Origin: a virus | Virus record (IMG/VR): IMGVR_UViG_3300030106_004152 | Coordinates: 1-44,872 of that record | Length of the DNA: 44,872 bases | Reading direction: 5' to 3' (one strand) | Shown here: piece by piece, positions 1-8,349 of the stretch | How positions within the stretch are numbered: position 1 is the stretch's first letter | How the letters are laid out: each line of letters opens with the position of its first letter | Made by a program: the position numbers and the translations under genes | Notes under the pieces: model-generated | What the model was told of the DNA's origin: nothing | Databases searched by the model: none | The model's input: only the letters and a program-made list of their open reading frames with translations

Positions 1-15
1 ACAAAAGAAAATAAT

Positions 16-405
16 ATGAAAGAAAATTATTTATATTTTGCTTTAACTGGAACAGCAGGTGATGGTGCTAATGATGCTGCTTGTTTTCCTGTGTCTCATT
101 TATTAGGGACTCAGGTTGCTAGCGCTACTACTACTAAGGTATTCCACACGGACTCTACAAATTTAACAGGTCTAAATGGAACTAGTGGTAAAGTAAATGT
201 TATTACATTAACACATGCTAACATTTCAGCTGACGCAAATATACACAAAAAAATAGCTAGAGCTATAGCTAGAATAGCAGCAAACCCAGGGAGTGGGAAA
301 GTATTAACCGTTGTAGACACCGCTAATGGTGTTGTTGCAGAGGAATTTGAAGCGTTAAATGACACGACTCAAGTAACTTGCACTACTATTGCTATAACAC
401 AATAA
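16..405 (+). CDS. Small virion-type protein, YLYF family copy 1
   Basis: A 129-residue protein with no signal peptide or membrane segment. It is rich in Ala, Thr, Val and Asn, the composition of a beta-sandwich virion decoration or head-fibre protein. The N-terminus (KENYLYF) and the later order of elements (CFPxxxLLG, a V-I-T-L strand, an Ala-rich helix, a terminal T-I-A-I-T strand) match those of the gene at 794 and, less closely, the gene at 415. The three look like tandem duplicates. The ATG follows an A-rich leader (AAAATAAT) without a Shine-Dalgarno sequence. A virion role is inferred from composition and neighbours; the exact function is unknown. Confidence 0.6.
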   Translation: MKENYLYFALTGTAGDGANDAACFPVSHLLGTQVASATTTKVFHTDSTNLTGLNGTSGKVNVITLTHANISADANIHKKIARAIARIAANPGSGKVLTVVDTANGVVAEEFEALNDTTQVTCTTIAITQ

Positions 406-414
406 CATATAACT

Positions 415-780
415 ATGAGACAAGATGCAAATTTTATGTACTTTAACATGGCTGATCCAGTCGCTTCAGGTTGGACAGATGATGGCAATATGTACAGATC
501 AAGTAGCTTAATGGCTATGAACTCTACAGCTGCTGGAGCAGCAACGATGTACTTTGAAGCAATACACAATGGTCACTTTGATGCACCAGATGATATTGTT
601 TTAGCTACTGATGCTTCAGGAGATGATGATGCTGATAGAGTTAATAGAGTAGCTGCAATGGATGCTATGGTATCTAAAGCTAACACGAGAAATAAAGACG
701 GTTTTGTTGTAGCTTTCAGCGAGATCGAGAATGTTAAACCAGGCGGGATTACAGGTATTACTGTAACTCTTGACTCTTAA
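415..780 (+). CDS. Small virion-type protein, YLYF family copy 2
   Basis: A 121-residue acidic protein beginning MRQDANFMYF and ending GITGITVTLDS. The end echoes the GVTITLQ ending of the gene at 794, and the start echoes the aromatic YLYF start of both neighbours. The middle holds an Asp-rich loop followed by an amphipathic helix (VNRVAAMDAMVSKA) where the sister proteins also have a helix. No catalytic motif is visible. It starts 9 bases after the previous stop, so it is probably co-transcribed. It is probably a paralogous capsid-decoration or tail-surface protein; a search would be needed to name it. Confidence 0.55.
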   Translation: MRQDANFMYFNMADPVASGWTDDGNMYRSSSLMAMNSTAAGAATMYFEAIHNGHFDAPDDIVLATDASGDDDADRVNRVAAMDAMVSKANTRNKDGFVVAFSEIENVKPGGITGITVTLDS

Positions 781-793
781 AAATAATTAAAAA

Positions 794-1639
794 ATGAAAA
801 CACCTTATTTATATTTTGGGAGAAAGGGTTACTACGCGCAAGCGGGTGTAGCACCTACTTCCAATGTAGCTGCTTTGACAGCTATAACAAATGCTAACGG
901 TGGTATGCTGCCGATAGTAAAAGCAAACTCAGTTGATCCACTAACATTGGGTTATAGAGTAGTTCACAAAGCTGTAGATGCTGTAGACGATAAAAGAGGA
1001 ACCGATTACACGAAAGATTGGGTTACTGGACAATTGTTTGCTGCAACTGGAGTTTGGGATGCTGATAAAAACCAAGATGATATTCAAGCTGGGCAAGTTA
1101 CAAATCTAACTAGTGCATCAGCTTTTATTGTTGGTTCTGGTGATCAAGTTGTTACAGTTGGTGATAACGTTGCAGCAGGTACTGCTGGAACTGTAGCAAC
1201 TGGTATAACTATGACAACTAACGATACTGTTTGGGTAGAAGAGCATCAATTTAATGCCGCTGTTTTACCAATAGCAACTATAGGGGCTGACACTTGTTTT
1301 CCAGCGACTTCTTTAATAGGTATTGAGCCCTTAGCTTATACAGCTGGTGCTGGTGCTAACGCGGGAACTCACTATGATGGAACTTCTTTAGATAAAACTA
1401 GATTAATATTTAAATCTGGTGATGCTGATAGAACTGTTGACACTGTTGACATAGTTCACACTGGTGCTAAGTTTAAAGAAATGTGCGATGCTATGGAAGA
1501 CTTATGTAATTCTAATGTTTATGATGAAATGGTAAAAGTACACTATCTACATAAACACGGACAATTTGTTCATAATGCTATATCTGGTAGAGGTATAAAT
1601 ATTTATGGAGTTACTATAACACTTCAGAATAGAGCTTAA
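794..1639 (+). CDS. Virion-type protein, YLYF family copy 3 (long form)
   Basis: A 281-residue protein whose N-terminus (MKTPYLYFGRKG) and C-terminal half match the layout of the gene at 16: CFPATSLIG, a strand, an Ala/Met-rich helix (FKEMCDAMEDLC) and a final GVTITL strand. An extra beta-rich segment of roughly 110 residues (about 50-160) separates the two parts. That segment is rich in Gly, Thr and Val (TVGDNVAAGTAGTVATG) and looks like an inserted surface domain. There is no signal peptide and no enzyme motif. It is probably a capsid- or tail-associated structural protein. Confidence 0.55.
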   Translation: MKTPYLYFGRKGYYAQAGVAPTSNVAALTAITNANGGMLPIVKANSVDPLTLGYRVVHKAVDAVDDKRGTDYTKDWVTGQLFAATGVWDADKNQDDIQAGQVTNLTSASAFIVGSGDQVVTVGDNVAAGTAGTVATGITMTTNDTVWVEEHQFNAAVLPIATIGADTCFPATSLIGIEPLAYTAGAGANAGTHYDGTSLDKTRLIFKSGDADRTVDTVDIVHTGAKFKEMCDAMEDLCNSNVYDEMVKVHYLHKHGQFVHNAISGRGINIYGVTITLQNRA

Positions 1640-1644
1640 TCTCC

Positions 1645-2085
1645 ATGAGATTAACAAGTCACGATTTACGTGATTTACAAATCCTTAAGTATTACAGGCT
1701 CGTTAGAAAATGGGCCTGTAAAACTTACGGGTTGACTGACGCAGATTTAGAACTTCTTATCTACTTAGATTGTAAAGGAAGATTCACTCGTCAAGAATTT
1801 ATTGACGGAACATATACCATGAGTTGGGATAAGAACCGTTGGGAAAAACTAAAGAGGAATGGTTGGATAGAAACGTGGAGACACAGAAACAGAACAACCA
1901 TCAAATACTCTGTATTCAAAACCTCTTTTAAATGCTCACACTTAATTAGTAGAATATATCGAATATTATTAGGAGAGGAAGATATACCTACATCAGAGAA
2001 AAGTGTGTTTTTTAATAACAAATCATACACCGATAAGGTAATGAATAAGTCTATCGATGATATGATAAAAGATAATAATAGATGA
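1645..2085 (+). CDS. Winged helix-turn-helix (MarR-like) protein
   Basis: A 146-residue basic protein. Residues about 25-95 read as a MarR-type winged helix: a helix (ADLELLIYLD), a second helix starting FTRQEF, a likely recognition helix (SWDKNRWEKLKRNGWI) and a wing with Arg/Lys/Thr (RHRNRTTIKYSV). The C-terminal 40 residues are polar. This fold binds DNA and usually represses or activates transcription, so it may control late genes. A structural role is possible given the virion neighbours. The stop overlaps the next start by four bases (ATGA), implying translational coupling to the holin-like gene. Confidence 0.5.
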   Translation: MRLTSHDLRDLQILKYYRLVRKWACKTYGLTDADLELLIYLDCKGRFTRQEFIDGTYTMSWDKNRWEKLKRNGWIETWRHRNRTTIKYSVFKTSFKCSHLISRIYRILLGEEDIPTSEKSVFFNNKSYTDKVMNKSIDDMIKDNNR

Positions 2086-2504
2086 TAGGAAATATAATAG
2101 GTGGTTTATTCAGCAAAGTAGTAGATAATGCAGAAGGAATACTTGACAAGGTTATTACAACAGACAAAGAGAGAGATGAAGCAAAGCTTGCTCTCAAAAG
2201 TTTATTACTCGAAGCCGAAAGAGAAGCTTTCGCGAAAGAAGTCGAGGACAGAAAGAGCGCTCGTGATATGTATAAAGACGATGCACTTATTCAAAAGATA
2301 CTTGCGTCATTATTCACGTTAGCATATTTTGGATTAAGCTTTATGATGTTTAGATACTTTGTAATGGGTGATCTAGAACTAGGAGAATTTGAGATAAGTT
2401 TTATCTCTACAATATTTGGCGCAATGAGCGCGAAAGTTAATACGGTTGTCGATTTCTTCTTTGGAGGATCGTCAAAAAAGAATGAACAACAAAATAATAA
2501 ATAA
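2082..2504 (+). CDS. Probable holin (3TM/GTA-type holin family)
   Basis: A 140-residue membrane protein. The N-terminal 65 residues form a charged amphipathic helix (DKERDEAKLALKSLLLEAER). It is followed by two hydrophobic segments at about 73-94 (LASLFTLAYFGLSFMMFRYF) and 103-127 (ending NTVVDFFFGGSSKK). The FFFG-[GS]-S-S-K end and the helix-then-TM layout are typical of the holin family with an amphipathic N-terminus (Holin_3TMs type). Such proteins permeabilise the inner membrane at the end of infection. Its start lies inside the stop of the preceding gene (ATGA). Family placement is from remembered pattern. Confidence 0.65.
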   Translation: MIGNIIGGLFSKVVDNAEGILDKVITTDKERDEAKLALKSLLLEAEREAFAKEVEDRKSARDMYKDDALIQKILASLFTLAYFGLSFMMFRYFVMGDLELGEFEISFISTIFGAMSAKVNTVVDFFFGGSSKKNEQQNNK

Positions 2505-2506
2505 TT

Positions 2507-3328
2507 ATGCAAAATAAATTTTTTACAGTAACAGCAGCGCCAGATATAGTAAATGGCGATATATCTAATTTCATGACTGGTGGTAGTGGTTCACCTTCTG
2601 CGGTTGAAATAGAGGCAAATGATATAGTTTTTGATTGGGCAGCTATTGATATTCCTAAAGGCGTAAACTTATTGAGAAGTGTTTCTGTTTGGATCAATAG
2701 TGAAGATGGTGCTGTTGACGCTGATCATGAAGCTTATGAGTTTCTAATAGCAAAGGCTTTTAATGGTAAAGCACCAGAATCGTTAGGTACACCAGGAGCT
2801 GCTATAACTGCAGGACATTTACGAGCAAACTTAATTGGAGCTTTCAAACTAGAAAATACAGATGATAAAACAATAACAGCAGCAGGTCCTTTACTTGGTG
2901 GTGAATTCTATACAGTAACTAGTAATGCTACAGCGGTTGCAACACCAAATTGGGGAAATTCACTTCCATTTGTAATAGATTGTGAAGGTAGTGGCACGAA
3001 TCCTGGCTACGATAAAATATATATTGCTTGTGTCACTAAAGGCGGAAGAAAATTTGGAACAGGCGTTCTCTATAACGGTAGTGATCACACCGCGGGCGAT
3101 CACAATATTAATTATGTTACTGTTGATGGTGTTGACGCTAGATTAGTATTTAGTGTTGGCGATAAAGTTTATCCACATAGAAGTGATGTTGCAATCCCCG
3201 GTGTGATAACAAAAGTGGAACAAAATACATTATATTTTTCAAAAATCAACTCCACGGTAGATTATGACAACAATGACGGAATGATGTGCGCTAATCCAAT
3301 TAGAATTAATTTAGGATTTGAAAGATAA
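2507..3328 (+). CDS. Hypothetical beta-rich virion protein
   Basis: A 273-residue protein with no signal peptide or membrane segment, made of alternating hydrophobic strands and Gly/Asp/Asn turns. It starts two bases after the holin-like gene, behind the typical TAATT leader. No enzyme motif is seen. The N-terminal part (residues 1-130) resembles a beta-sandwich (FDWAAIDIPKGVNLLRSVSV). The end is a short barrel-like region with a VGDKVYP turn. Context suggests a tail-tip, fibre or capsid-surface component. Function is not recognised. Confidence 0.5.
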   Translation: MQNKFFTVTAAPDIVNGDISNFMTGGSGSPSAVEIEANDIVFDWAAIDIPKGVNLLRSVSVWINSEDGAVDADHEAYEFLIAKAFNGKAPESLGTPGAAITAGHLRANLIGAFKLENTDDKTITAAGPLLGGEFYTVTSNATAVATPNWGNSLPFVIDCEGSGTNPGYDKIYIACVTKGGRKFGTGVLYNGSDHTAGDHNINYVTVDGVDARLVFSVGDKVYPHRSDVAIPGVITKVEQNTLYFSKINSTVDYDNNDGMMCANPIRINLGFER

Positions 3329-3338
3329 AAATTAAATT

Positions 3339-3707
3339 ATGGCATATAAACATAATACAGTAGAATACGGATTTGGACAAATGGGTAGTGTTTTTAGTGA
3401 TACTACTGGAGCTATTACTCCACCAGCAAATAAAGTGTTTGTGGCTATAACAATGCTAGCAGATACAGTGTTTAATAGTACTAATGGTTTAGTTGCTGAT
3501 AATGATATAACATCTGGAATAGAATATGCTGGAACAAATACTGCAGCACATGACGCTGTTCTTTCTCCTGACAGAGGAGAGTCTGGCGCTGGAGGTGATG
3601 TTATAGACAATGGAAACACTTTTCCAAAAGGTATAACAATATATGGCAGGTGGACAAAGGTAACCAATAATGCCGCAACACCAATAATGCTTTATATAGG
3701 AGACTAA
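3339..3707 (+). CDS. Small beta-rich virion protein
   Basis: A 122-residue protein with strands separated by Gly/Asn/Thr turns (ANKVFVAITML, KGITIYGRWTKV). It ends in AATPIMLYIGD. No signal peptide, cysteine or catalytic motif is visible. Size and composition fit a small tail or fibre accessory protein. The stop TAA shares its last base with the next ATG (TAATG), so it is probably translated together with the LamG-like gene. Confidence 0.5.
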   Translation: MAYKHNTVEYGFGQMGSVFSDTTGAITPPANKVFVAITMLADTVFNSTNGLVADNDITSGIEYAGTNTAAHDAVLSPDRGESGAGGDVIDNGNTFPKGITIYGRWTKVTNNAATPIMLYIGD

Positions 3708-4801
3708 TGTTAGGATTATCAAGTGGGTTAATATACCCTAATTATTTAGGTGGTATAAACCAACCAAGTGATGTTAGTAATTTACTAGGTTGGTGGGACT
3801 TTACAGATGCTTCGTCGATGTACACGGATGCTGGATCAACCAACGTTTCTAGTGATGAAGACAAAATATATCGAATAGATAATAAAGCTTACACTCAAGC
3901 TGGTAATGAAGCTATAGGTCAATTTCTACAACAAACAACAGAAGATGATAGACCTTTGTTTTACACCTCTGGTGGCACGAACTCAAAGAGTCATGCTTTT
4001 TTTTACCAAGAGTCAGGATCTGAATCTATGTATTTATTTGCTCACGCGTCAGTAGGTAATACAGTTTCTGGTAAACTATCTACAGCAACATATGATAATG
4101 ATACTCAAACAATATTTTTTGTTTATCACACAACAACTAGATATCCAGGTAGAATGACTCTTTTTGGATTATATGGTCATGATTATGATGCTGGTAGTGG
4201 TTTTTATGACAAGTATAAGTCGAGCGGTGAATTACAGTATAGAGTTATTCAACGAAGTGATACAGATGGCGATGGTGACACAGATAATGATGATGAATAT
4301 AGACCCGAGCTATACATGAGGCGTGGAGCATTAAATGGTTCTACTGGACCGCAAACAAGACAATGGGATCCAGTCGGTTTAGGTATTGGCTTAGAAGCTA
4401 CAACTGTTAAGTTTAGATATGATACCGCTATTGTAGACGGGCAAACTGCAACAACAACTTCAGCTCCATATTTGAGACCAGGAAGATTACTTAGGAATGG
4501 AGATAACTCTAACGGTATAAACTCTTCATTTAAAACTAGTGTATCAAATAGTGATGATAACACTGACACAAGTCTTAACTTGGGGGTTGATGGAACTATT
4601 AGTCCTTTTTCTGTTCAAGTGGGTGCGTTTTTAAATACTATTGGTGGTTCTCTATTTTCAACTTACGCATCACCAAGCACTGAGTTTCTTGCAGCAACAA
4701 GAGTGTATGAAATTATTTATTACAATAAAGTATTAAATCAGGAAGAAATAACAGGTGTTCAAAACTATATAGAAAATAAATACGGTGAACCACCTTACTA
4801 A
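3707..4801 (+). CDS. LamG/concanavalin-like tail or surface protein
   Basis: A 364-residue protein. It opens with a segment typical of LamG/concanavalin-like lectin folds (LLGWWDFTDASSMYTDAGST, residues about 26-45). It closes with the matching last strand and helix (YEIIYYNKVLNQEEITGVQN, then YIENKYG) near residues 335-360. Between them is a beta-rich body with an Asp-rich segment (DTDGDGDTDNDDE) that looks like a calcium-binding loop of the thrombospondin-3 kind. Such domains bind polysaccharide, so a host-surface binding role on the virion is likely. It overlaps the previous stop by one base. Confidence 0.6.
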   Translation: MLGLSSGLIYPNYLGGINQPSDVSNLLGWWDFTDASSMYTDAGSTNVSSDEDKIYRIDNKAYTQAGNEAIGQFLQQTTEDDRPLFYTSGGTNSKSHAFFYQESGSESMYLFAHASVGNTVSGKLSTATYDNDTQTIFFVYHTTTRYPGRMTLFGLYGHDYDAGSGFYDKYKSSGELQYRVIQRSDTDGDGDTDNDDEYRPELYMRRGALNGSTGPQTRQWDPVGLGIGLEATTVKFRYDTAIVDGQTATTTSAPYLRPGRLLRNGDNSNGINSSFKTSVSNSDDNTDTSLNLGVDGTISPFSVQVGAFLNTIGGSLFSTYASPSTEFLAATRVYEIIYYNKVLNQEEITGVQNYIENKYGEPPY

Positions 4802-4827
4802 TTAATAATTAAATAAAATAAAATATA

Positions 4828-5100
4828 ATGGCAAAAAAAGAAAAAACGGTTGAACTAAAACCTAAGGCAGATAAAATATCTGAAGAACACTTAAAGGAGT
4901 TGCAATCAATAGTAGGCACTATTAATCAAATCCATCTAGCAATAGGTAAAATAGAAGGTCAAAAACACAATCTTCTACATGATTTAGCTGTAACAAACAA
5001 CAAAGTAGCTGTGTTTCAAGAAACTTTAAATAAAGAATACGGTAATGATGATGTTAACGTAATGGACGGAACTATTAATTGGAAAAAAGATGAAAAATAA
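4828..5100 (+). CDS. Small coiled-coil protein upstream of packaging genes
   Basis: A 90-residue protein. It has a Lys-rich start, then a helix-turn-helix coiled coil at about residues 18-70 (SEEHLKELQSIVGTINQIHL, then HNLLHDLAVTNNKVAVFQET). A short conserved-looking tail follows (YGNDDVNVMDGTINW). The layout resembles a prefoldin-like helical hairpin, but that is only shape. It overlaps the next gene by 11 bases. With the two following genes it forms a small set just before the terminase. Function unknown; a chaperone or assembly role is possible given the GroES-like gene two places downstream. Confidence 0.55.
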   Translation: MAKKEKTVELKPKADKISEEHLKELQSIVGTINQIHLAIGKIEGQKHNLLHDLAVTNNKVAVFQETLNKEYGNDDVNVMDGTINWKKDEK

Positions 5101-5314
5101 TATCATTAGAAAAATTACCATAGGTAAAGATTATAAAAATGACTCCATGCATTACGCTGTTGATCAAGAGGTGTATGGAGGTCATAAAATTTGTGATATA
5201 ATAGAAGAGGAAGACAAGTATTCTATTTATATTAGAAAAGAAGAGGTAGTTATACCTTGGAAAGATTTTAATAAAAATATGGCTATATCTGTTGAATATA
5301 ACTTAGAATACTAA
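5090..5314 (+). CDS. Small hypothetical protein
   Basis: A 74-residue beta-rich protein (KITIGKDYKNDSMHYAVDQE, VYGGHKICDII, KYSIYIRKEEVVIPWKDF). It has one cysteine and no membrane segment. The start lies inside the end of the previous gene (11 shared bases) and its stop shares one base with the next start. This chain of overlaps argues that it is a real gene translated with its neighbours. Function is not recognised. Confidence 0.55.
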   Translation: MKNNIIRKITIGKDYKNDSMHYAVDQEVYGGHKICDIIEEEDKYSIYIRKEEVVIPWKDFNKNMAISVEYNLEY

Positions 5315-5901
5315 TGAATGCTTATAAAGATTATATTGTTAGTCCTATCGGTAGTCGCTATAATAACAGTGTTAAAATTGGAAAACAAGAGTTAATATTA
5401 AATACCGAAGTTTATAATCATCAGTTTGTAAATAGGTTAGCCAAAGTAATCGCTACTCCAATGTTATTTCAATCACCCATTAACGTGGGTGATGAAGTAA
5501 TAGTTCATCACAATATTTTTAGAAGATGGCACGATATAAAGGGTAGAGAAAAAAATAGTAGATCTTACTGGAAAGAAAATAAATACATAATATCAGAGGA
5601 TCAAATATACTTGTACAAGAAAAAACATTGGATGGCTATGCCAGGATTTTCATTTATAAAACCAATCAAACAAGATAATAAGTTTAGTTTAGAGAATGAA
5701 AAAGCTTTAATTGGTATAGTAAAATATTCTGATGGTATGTTTAAAAACAACGAATTAGTAGGTTTTAAACCAAGAATGCACTGCGAGGATTTCATTAACA
5801 ATGAAAGACTATATCGAGTTTTAAATAAATTTATTACAATTAAATATGAATATCAAGGAAACGAAGAAGAATATAATCCAAGCTGGACACAAAGCGGTTG
5901 A
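5314..5901 (+). CDS. GroES-like (co-chaperonin fold) protein, tentative
   Basis: A 195-residue protein. Residues 35-110 follow a GroES-like barrel pattern: LAKVIATP, then NVGDEVIVHHNIFRRW (compare the VGDxVxF turn of GroES), then an extended loop and ISEDQIYLYKKK. A second strand-rich stretch (GFSFIKPI, KALIGIVKYSD) may be a further part of the barrel. GroES-like proteins work with host GroEL to fold capsid proteins, which would fit a position just before the head genes. It lacks a clear mobile loop and is twice the usual length, so the call is tentative. The last 56 bases overlap the next gene. Confidence 0.45.
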   Translation: MNAYKDYIVSPIGSRYNNSVKIGKQELILNTEVYNHQFVNRLAKVIATPMLFQSPINVGDEVIVHHNIFRRWHDIKGREKNSRSYWKENKYIISEDQIYLYKKKHWMAMPGFSFIKPIKQDNKFSLENEKALIGIVKYSDGMFKNNELVGFKPRMHCEDFINNERLYRVLNKFITIKYEYQGNEEEYNPSWTQSG

Positions 5902-6118
5902 AGAGTTAATTAAAGTTGCTAGAGAAGAAATAGTTGATTCAGACGAGGATATATCAGCTGATAGATTAAAAAATGCGGCAGCTACGAAGAAGTTAGCTAT
6001 ATTTGATGCATTTGAAATATTAAATAGAATCCACGAGGAAGAAAATATGTTGGAAGGTAAAACTGAAGAGAAAAAGGAAAGTACTTTCAAAGGATTTGCA
6101 GAAGGAAGATCTAAATAA
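5846..6118 (+). CDS. Putative terminase small subunit or terminase-associated protein
   Basis: A 90-residue, almost wholly helical, charged protein (VEELIKVAREEIVDSDEDIS, AATKKLAIFDAFEILNRIHE) ending in FAEGRSK. It sits directly before the large terminase, sharing one base with its start (TAATG). Small terminases are often short helical proteins in this place, which is the main ground for the call. No DNA-binding motif can be named. Its start lies inside the previous gene, giving a 56-base overlap in another frame; no later in-frame ATG leaves a sensible protein. Confidence 0.45.
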   Translation: MNIKETKKNIIQAGHKAVEELIKVAREEIVDSDEDISADRLKNAAATKKLAIFDAFEILNRIHEEENMLEGKTEEKKESTFKGFAEGRSK

Positions 6119-8346
6119 TGTATAAGCAAACATTATATAAAGTAGTAGAACCTATAAAATCAAATACCATTAAAAGACTTAACAAGTCTAAAAAGTGGAA
6201 ATATGGTTATAATAAAGAAAATGATATTGTTGTTATTTCTAAGACTGGACAAATTGGTGAAATACTTGAAATCCAAGGTTTTCAAATAGCTTTACCTAAA
6301 CAACCAAAAGAAGTATATTCTTGTAGTAAAAAACAAAAAGAGCAAAAATGGAAACAGTTTCCAGCTAATCCTGATTTTAAAAGAATTAAAACAGTATTTG
6401 ATTGGCAAACATATCCAGATGATTTTAAAGAAAAACATTACGGATATATAGACGAAGAGTTTAGAAGAAGAGAAGAGGGATTTTGGTTTACGAACAATGG
6501 TAAACCAACGTATATAACGGGTACACACTATATGTATCTACAGTGGAGTAAGATTGATGTTGGTGCTCCAGATTATAGAGAAGCAAATAGATTATTCTTT
6601 ATATTTTGGGAAGCTTGTAAAGCTGATAATAGAAGTTATGGAATGTGTTATTTAAAAAACAGACGTTCTGGTTTTTCTTTTATGAGTTCAGCTGAAACAG
6701 TTAATCAAGCTACTCTTGCAAGTGATAGTAGGTTTGGTATATTATCTAAAACAGGTGCTGATGCTAAAAAGATGTTTACGGACAAAGTAGTACCTATTAG
6801 TTTAAATTATCCATTCTTCTTCAAACCAATACAAGATGGTATGGATCGTCCAAAGTCTGAACTAGCATATAGAGTTCCTGCTAAAAAGTTTACTCGTAAA
6901 AAAATGAGGGAACGTGAGGAACAAGATGACATGGAAGGTCTTGATACAACTATTGACTGGAAAAATACAGGTGATAATAGTTACGACGGTGAAAAATTAA
7001 ATTTACTAGTTCACGATGAAAGTGGTAAATGGGAGAGACCTGATAATATAAAAAACAATTGGAGAGTTACAAAAACTTGTTTGCGATTAGGTAGTAGAAT
7101 AATAGGTAAGTGTATGATGGGTTCAACAAGTAACGCATTAGATAAAGGAGGTGATAATTTTAAAAACTTATACAACAACTCAGATGTCACTAAAAGAAAC
7201 CGCAATGGACAGACTAAGTCAGGATTATATTCTTTGTTTATCCCTATGGAGTGGAACTACGAAGGATTTATTGATGAATATGGACAACCCGTGTTTAACA
7301 CTCCTAAAGAAAAAACATTTGATCCACAGGGAATAGAAATAGATTATGGAGTTATAGATCACTGGGATAATGAAGCAGAGGGATTAAAAGATGATCAAGA
7401 TGCTTTAAATGAATTTTATCGTCAGTTTCCTAGAACAGAAGAGCATGCATTTAGAGATGAAACAGGTAATAGTTTATTTAACTTGGTTAAGATATATGAG
7501 CAAATAGATTATAACGAGGGTATTAGAAACTCTTCAACAATAACACCTGGTAATTTTCAATGGACCAATGGAGTTAAAGATACTCAAGTTACTTTTAATC
7601 CAGATCCTAACGGTAGGTTTAAGGTTAGTTGGGTTCCAGGGCGAAAGTTACAAAATAACGTTATATTAAAAAATGGCGTAAAATATCCAGGTAATGAACA
7701 CATGGGGGCATTTGGCTGTGACTCTTATGATATATCAGGAACAGTTGATGGAACTGGATCAAAAGGAGCTTTACATGGGTTAACTAAGTTTTCAATGGAA
7801 GATGCCCCAGCTAATACATTCTTTTTAGAATATATAGCAAGACCACAAACGGCTGAGATATTTTTTGAAGACGTATTAATGGCTTTAGTATTTTACGGAA
7901 TGCCAATATTAGCAGAGAATAACAAACCAAGACTTTTATATTATCTTAAAAGAAGAGGGTATAGAAGGTTTAGCATGAATAGACCGGATAAGATTTGGAA
8001 CAAGTTGTCTACCGCAGAAAAAGAAGTTGGTGGAATACCTAACTCAAGTGAAGATATAAAGCAAGCTCACGCTGCTGCAATTGAAATGTATATCAATGAC
8101 CATGTTGGATTATTAGAAGATGGCACGTATGGTACGATGTATTTTAACGATACTTTAAATGATTGGTCAAAGTTTGATATAAACAAAAGAACAAAACACG
8201 ATGCTTCGATAAGCACTGGTTTAGCCATAATGGCTTGTAATAGGCATTTGTATAAACCAAACTTAGATAGAGAAAAAACCTCATTAAACCTAAACGTATC
8301 CAAGTATAACAATAAAGGATTTCAATCAACAATAATAAAAAATTAA
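6118..8346 (+). CDS. terL: Terminase large subunit (DNA-packaging ATPase-nuclease)
   Basis: A 742-residue packaging motor: it translocates DNA into the procapsid and cuts it. ATPase half: a degenerate Walker A at residues 180-187 (KNRRSGFS), a helical segment after it, Walker B at 296-301 (LLVHDE, catalytic E301) and a coupling motif near 335-338 (GSTS). Nuclease half: acidic strand AFGCDSYD (D535, D538) and a late Asp in KHDAS (D695), as in RNase H-fold terminase nucleases. The length fits the roughly 750 aa of crAss-like terminases. The canonical P-loop Lys is replaced by Phe186; a neighbouring K/R (K180, R182, R183) may serve. The portal gene follows four bases downstream. Confidence 0.85.
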   Translation: MYKQTLYKVVEPIKSNTIKRLNKSKKWKYGYNKENDIVVISKTGQIGEILEIQGFQIALPKQPKEVYSCSKKQKEQKWKQFPANPDFKRIKTVFDWQTYPDDFKEKHYGYIDEEFRRREEGFWFTNNGKPTYITGTHYMYLQWSKIDVGAPDYREANRLFFIFWEACKADNRSYGMCYLKNRRSGFSFMSSAETVNQATLASDSRFGILSKTGADAKKMFTDKVVPISLNYPFFFKPIQDGMDRPKSELAYRVPAKKFTRKKMREREEQDDMEGLDTTIDWKNTGDNSYDGEKLNLLVHDESGKWERPDNIKNNWRVTKTCLRLGSRIIGKCMMGSTSNALDKGGDNFKNLYNNSDVTKRNRNGQTKSGLYSLFIPMEWNYEGFIDEYGQPVFNTPKEKTFDPQGIEIDYGVIDHWDNEAEGLKDDQDALNEFYRQFPRTEEHAFRDETGNSLFNLVKIYEQIDYNEGIRNSSTITPGNFQWTNGVKDTQVTFNPDPNGRFKVSWVPGRKLQNNVILKNGVKYPGNEHMGAFGCDSYDISGTVDGTGSKGALHGLTKFSMEDAPANTFFLEYIARPQTAEIFFEDVLMALVFYGMPILAENNKPRLLYYLKRRGYRRFSMNRPDKIWNKLSTAEKEVGGIPNSSEDIKQAHAAAIEMYINDHVGLLEDGTYGTMYFNDTLNDWSKFDINKRTKHDASISTGLAIMACNRHLYKPNLDREKTSLNLNVSKYNNKGFQSTIIKN

Positions 8347-8349
8347 TAT

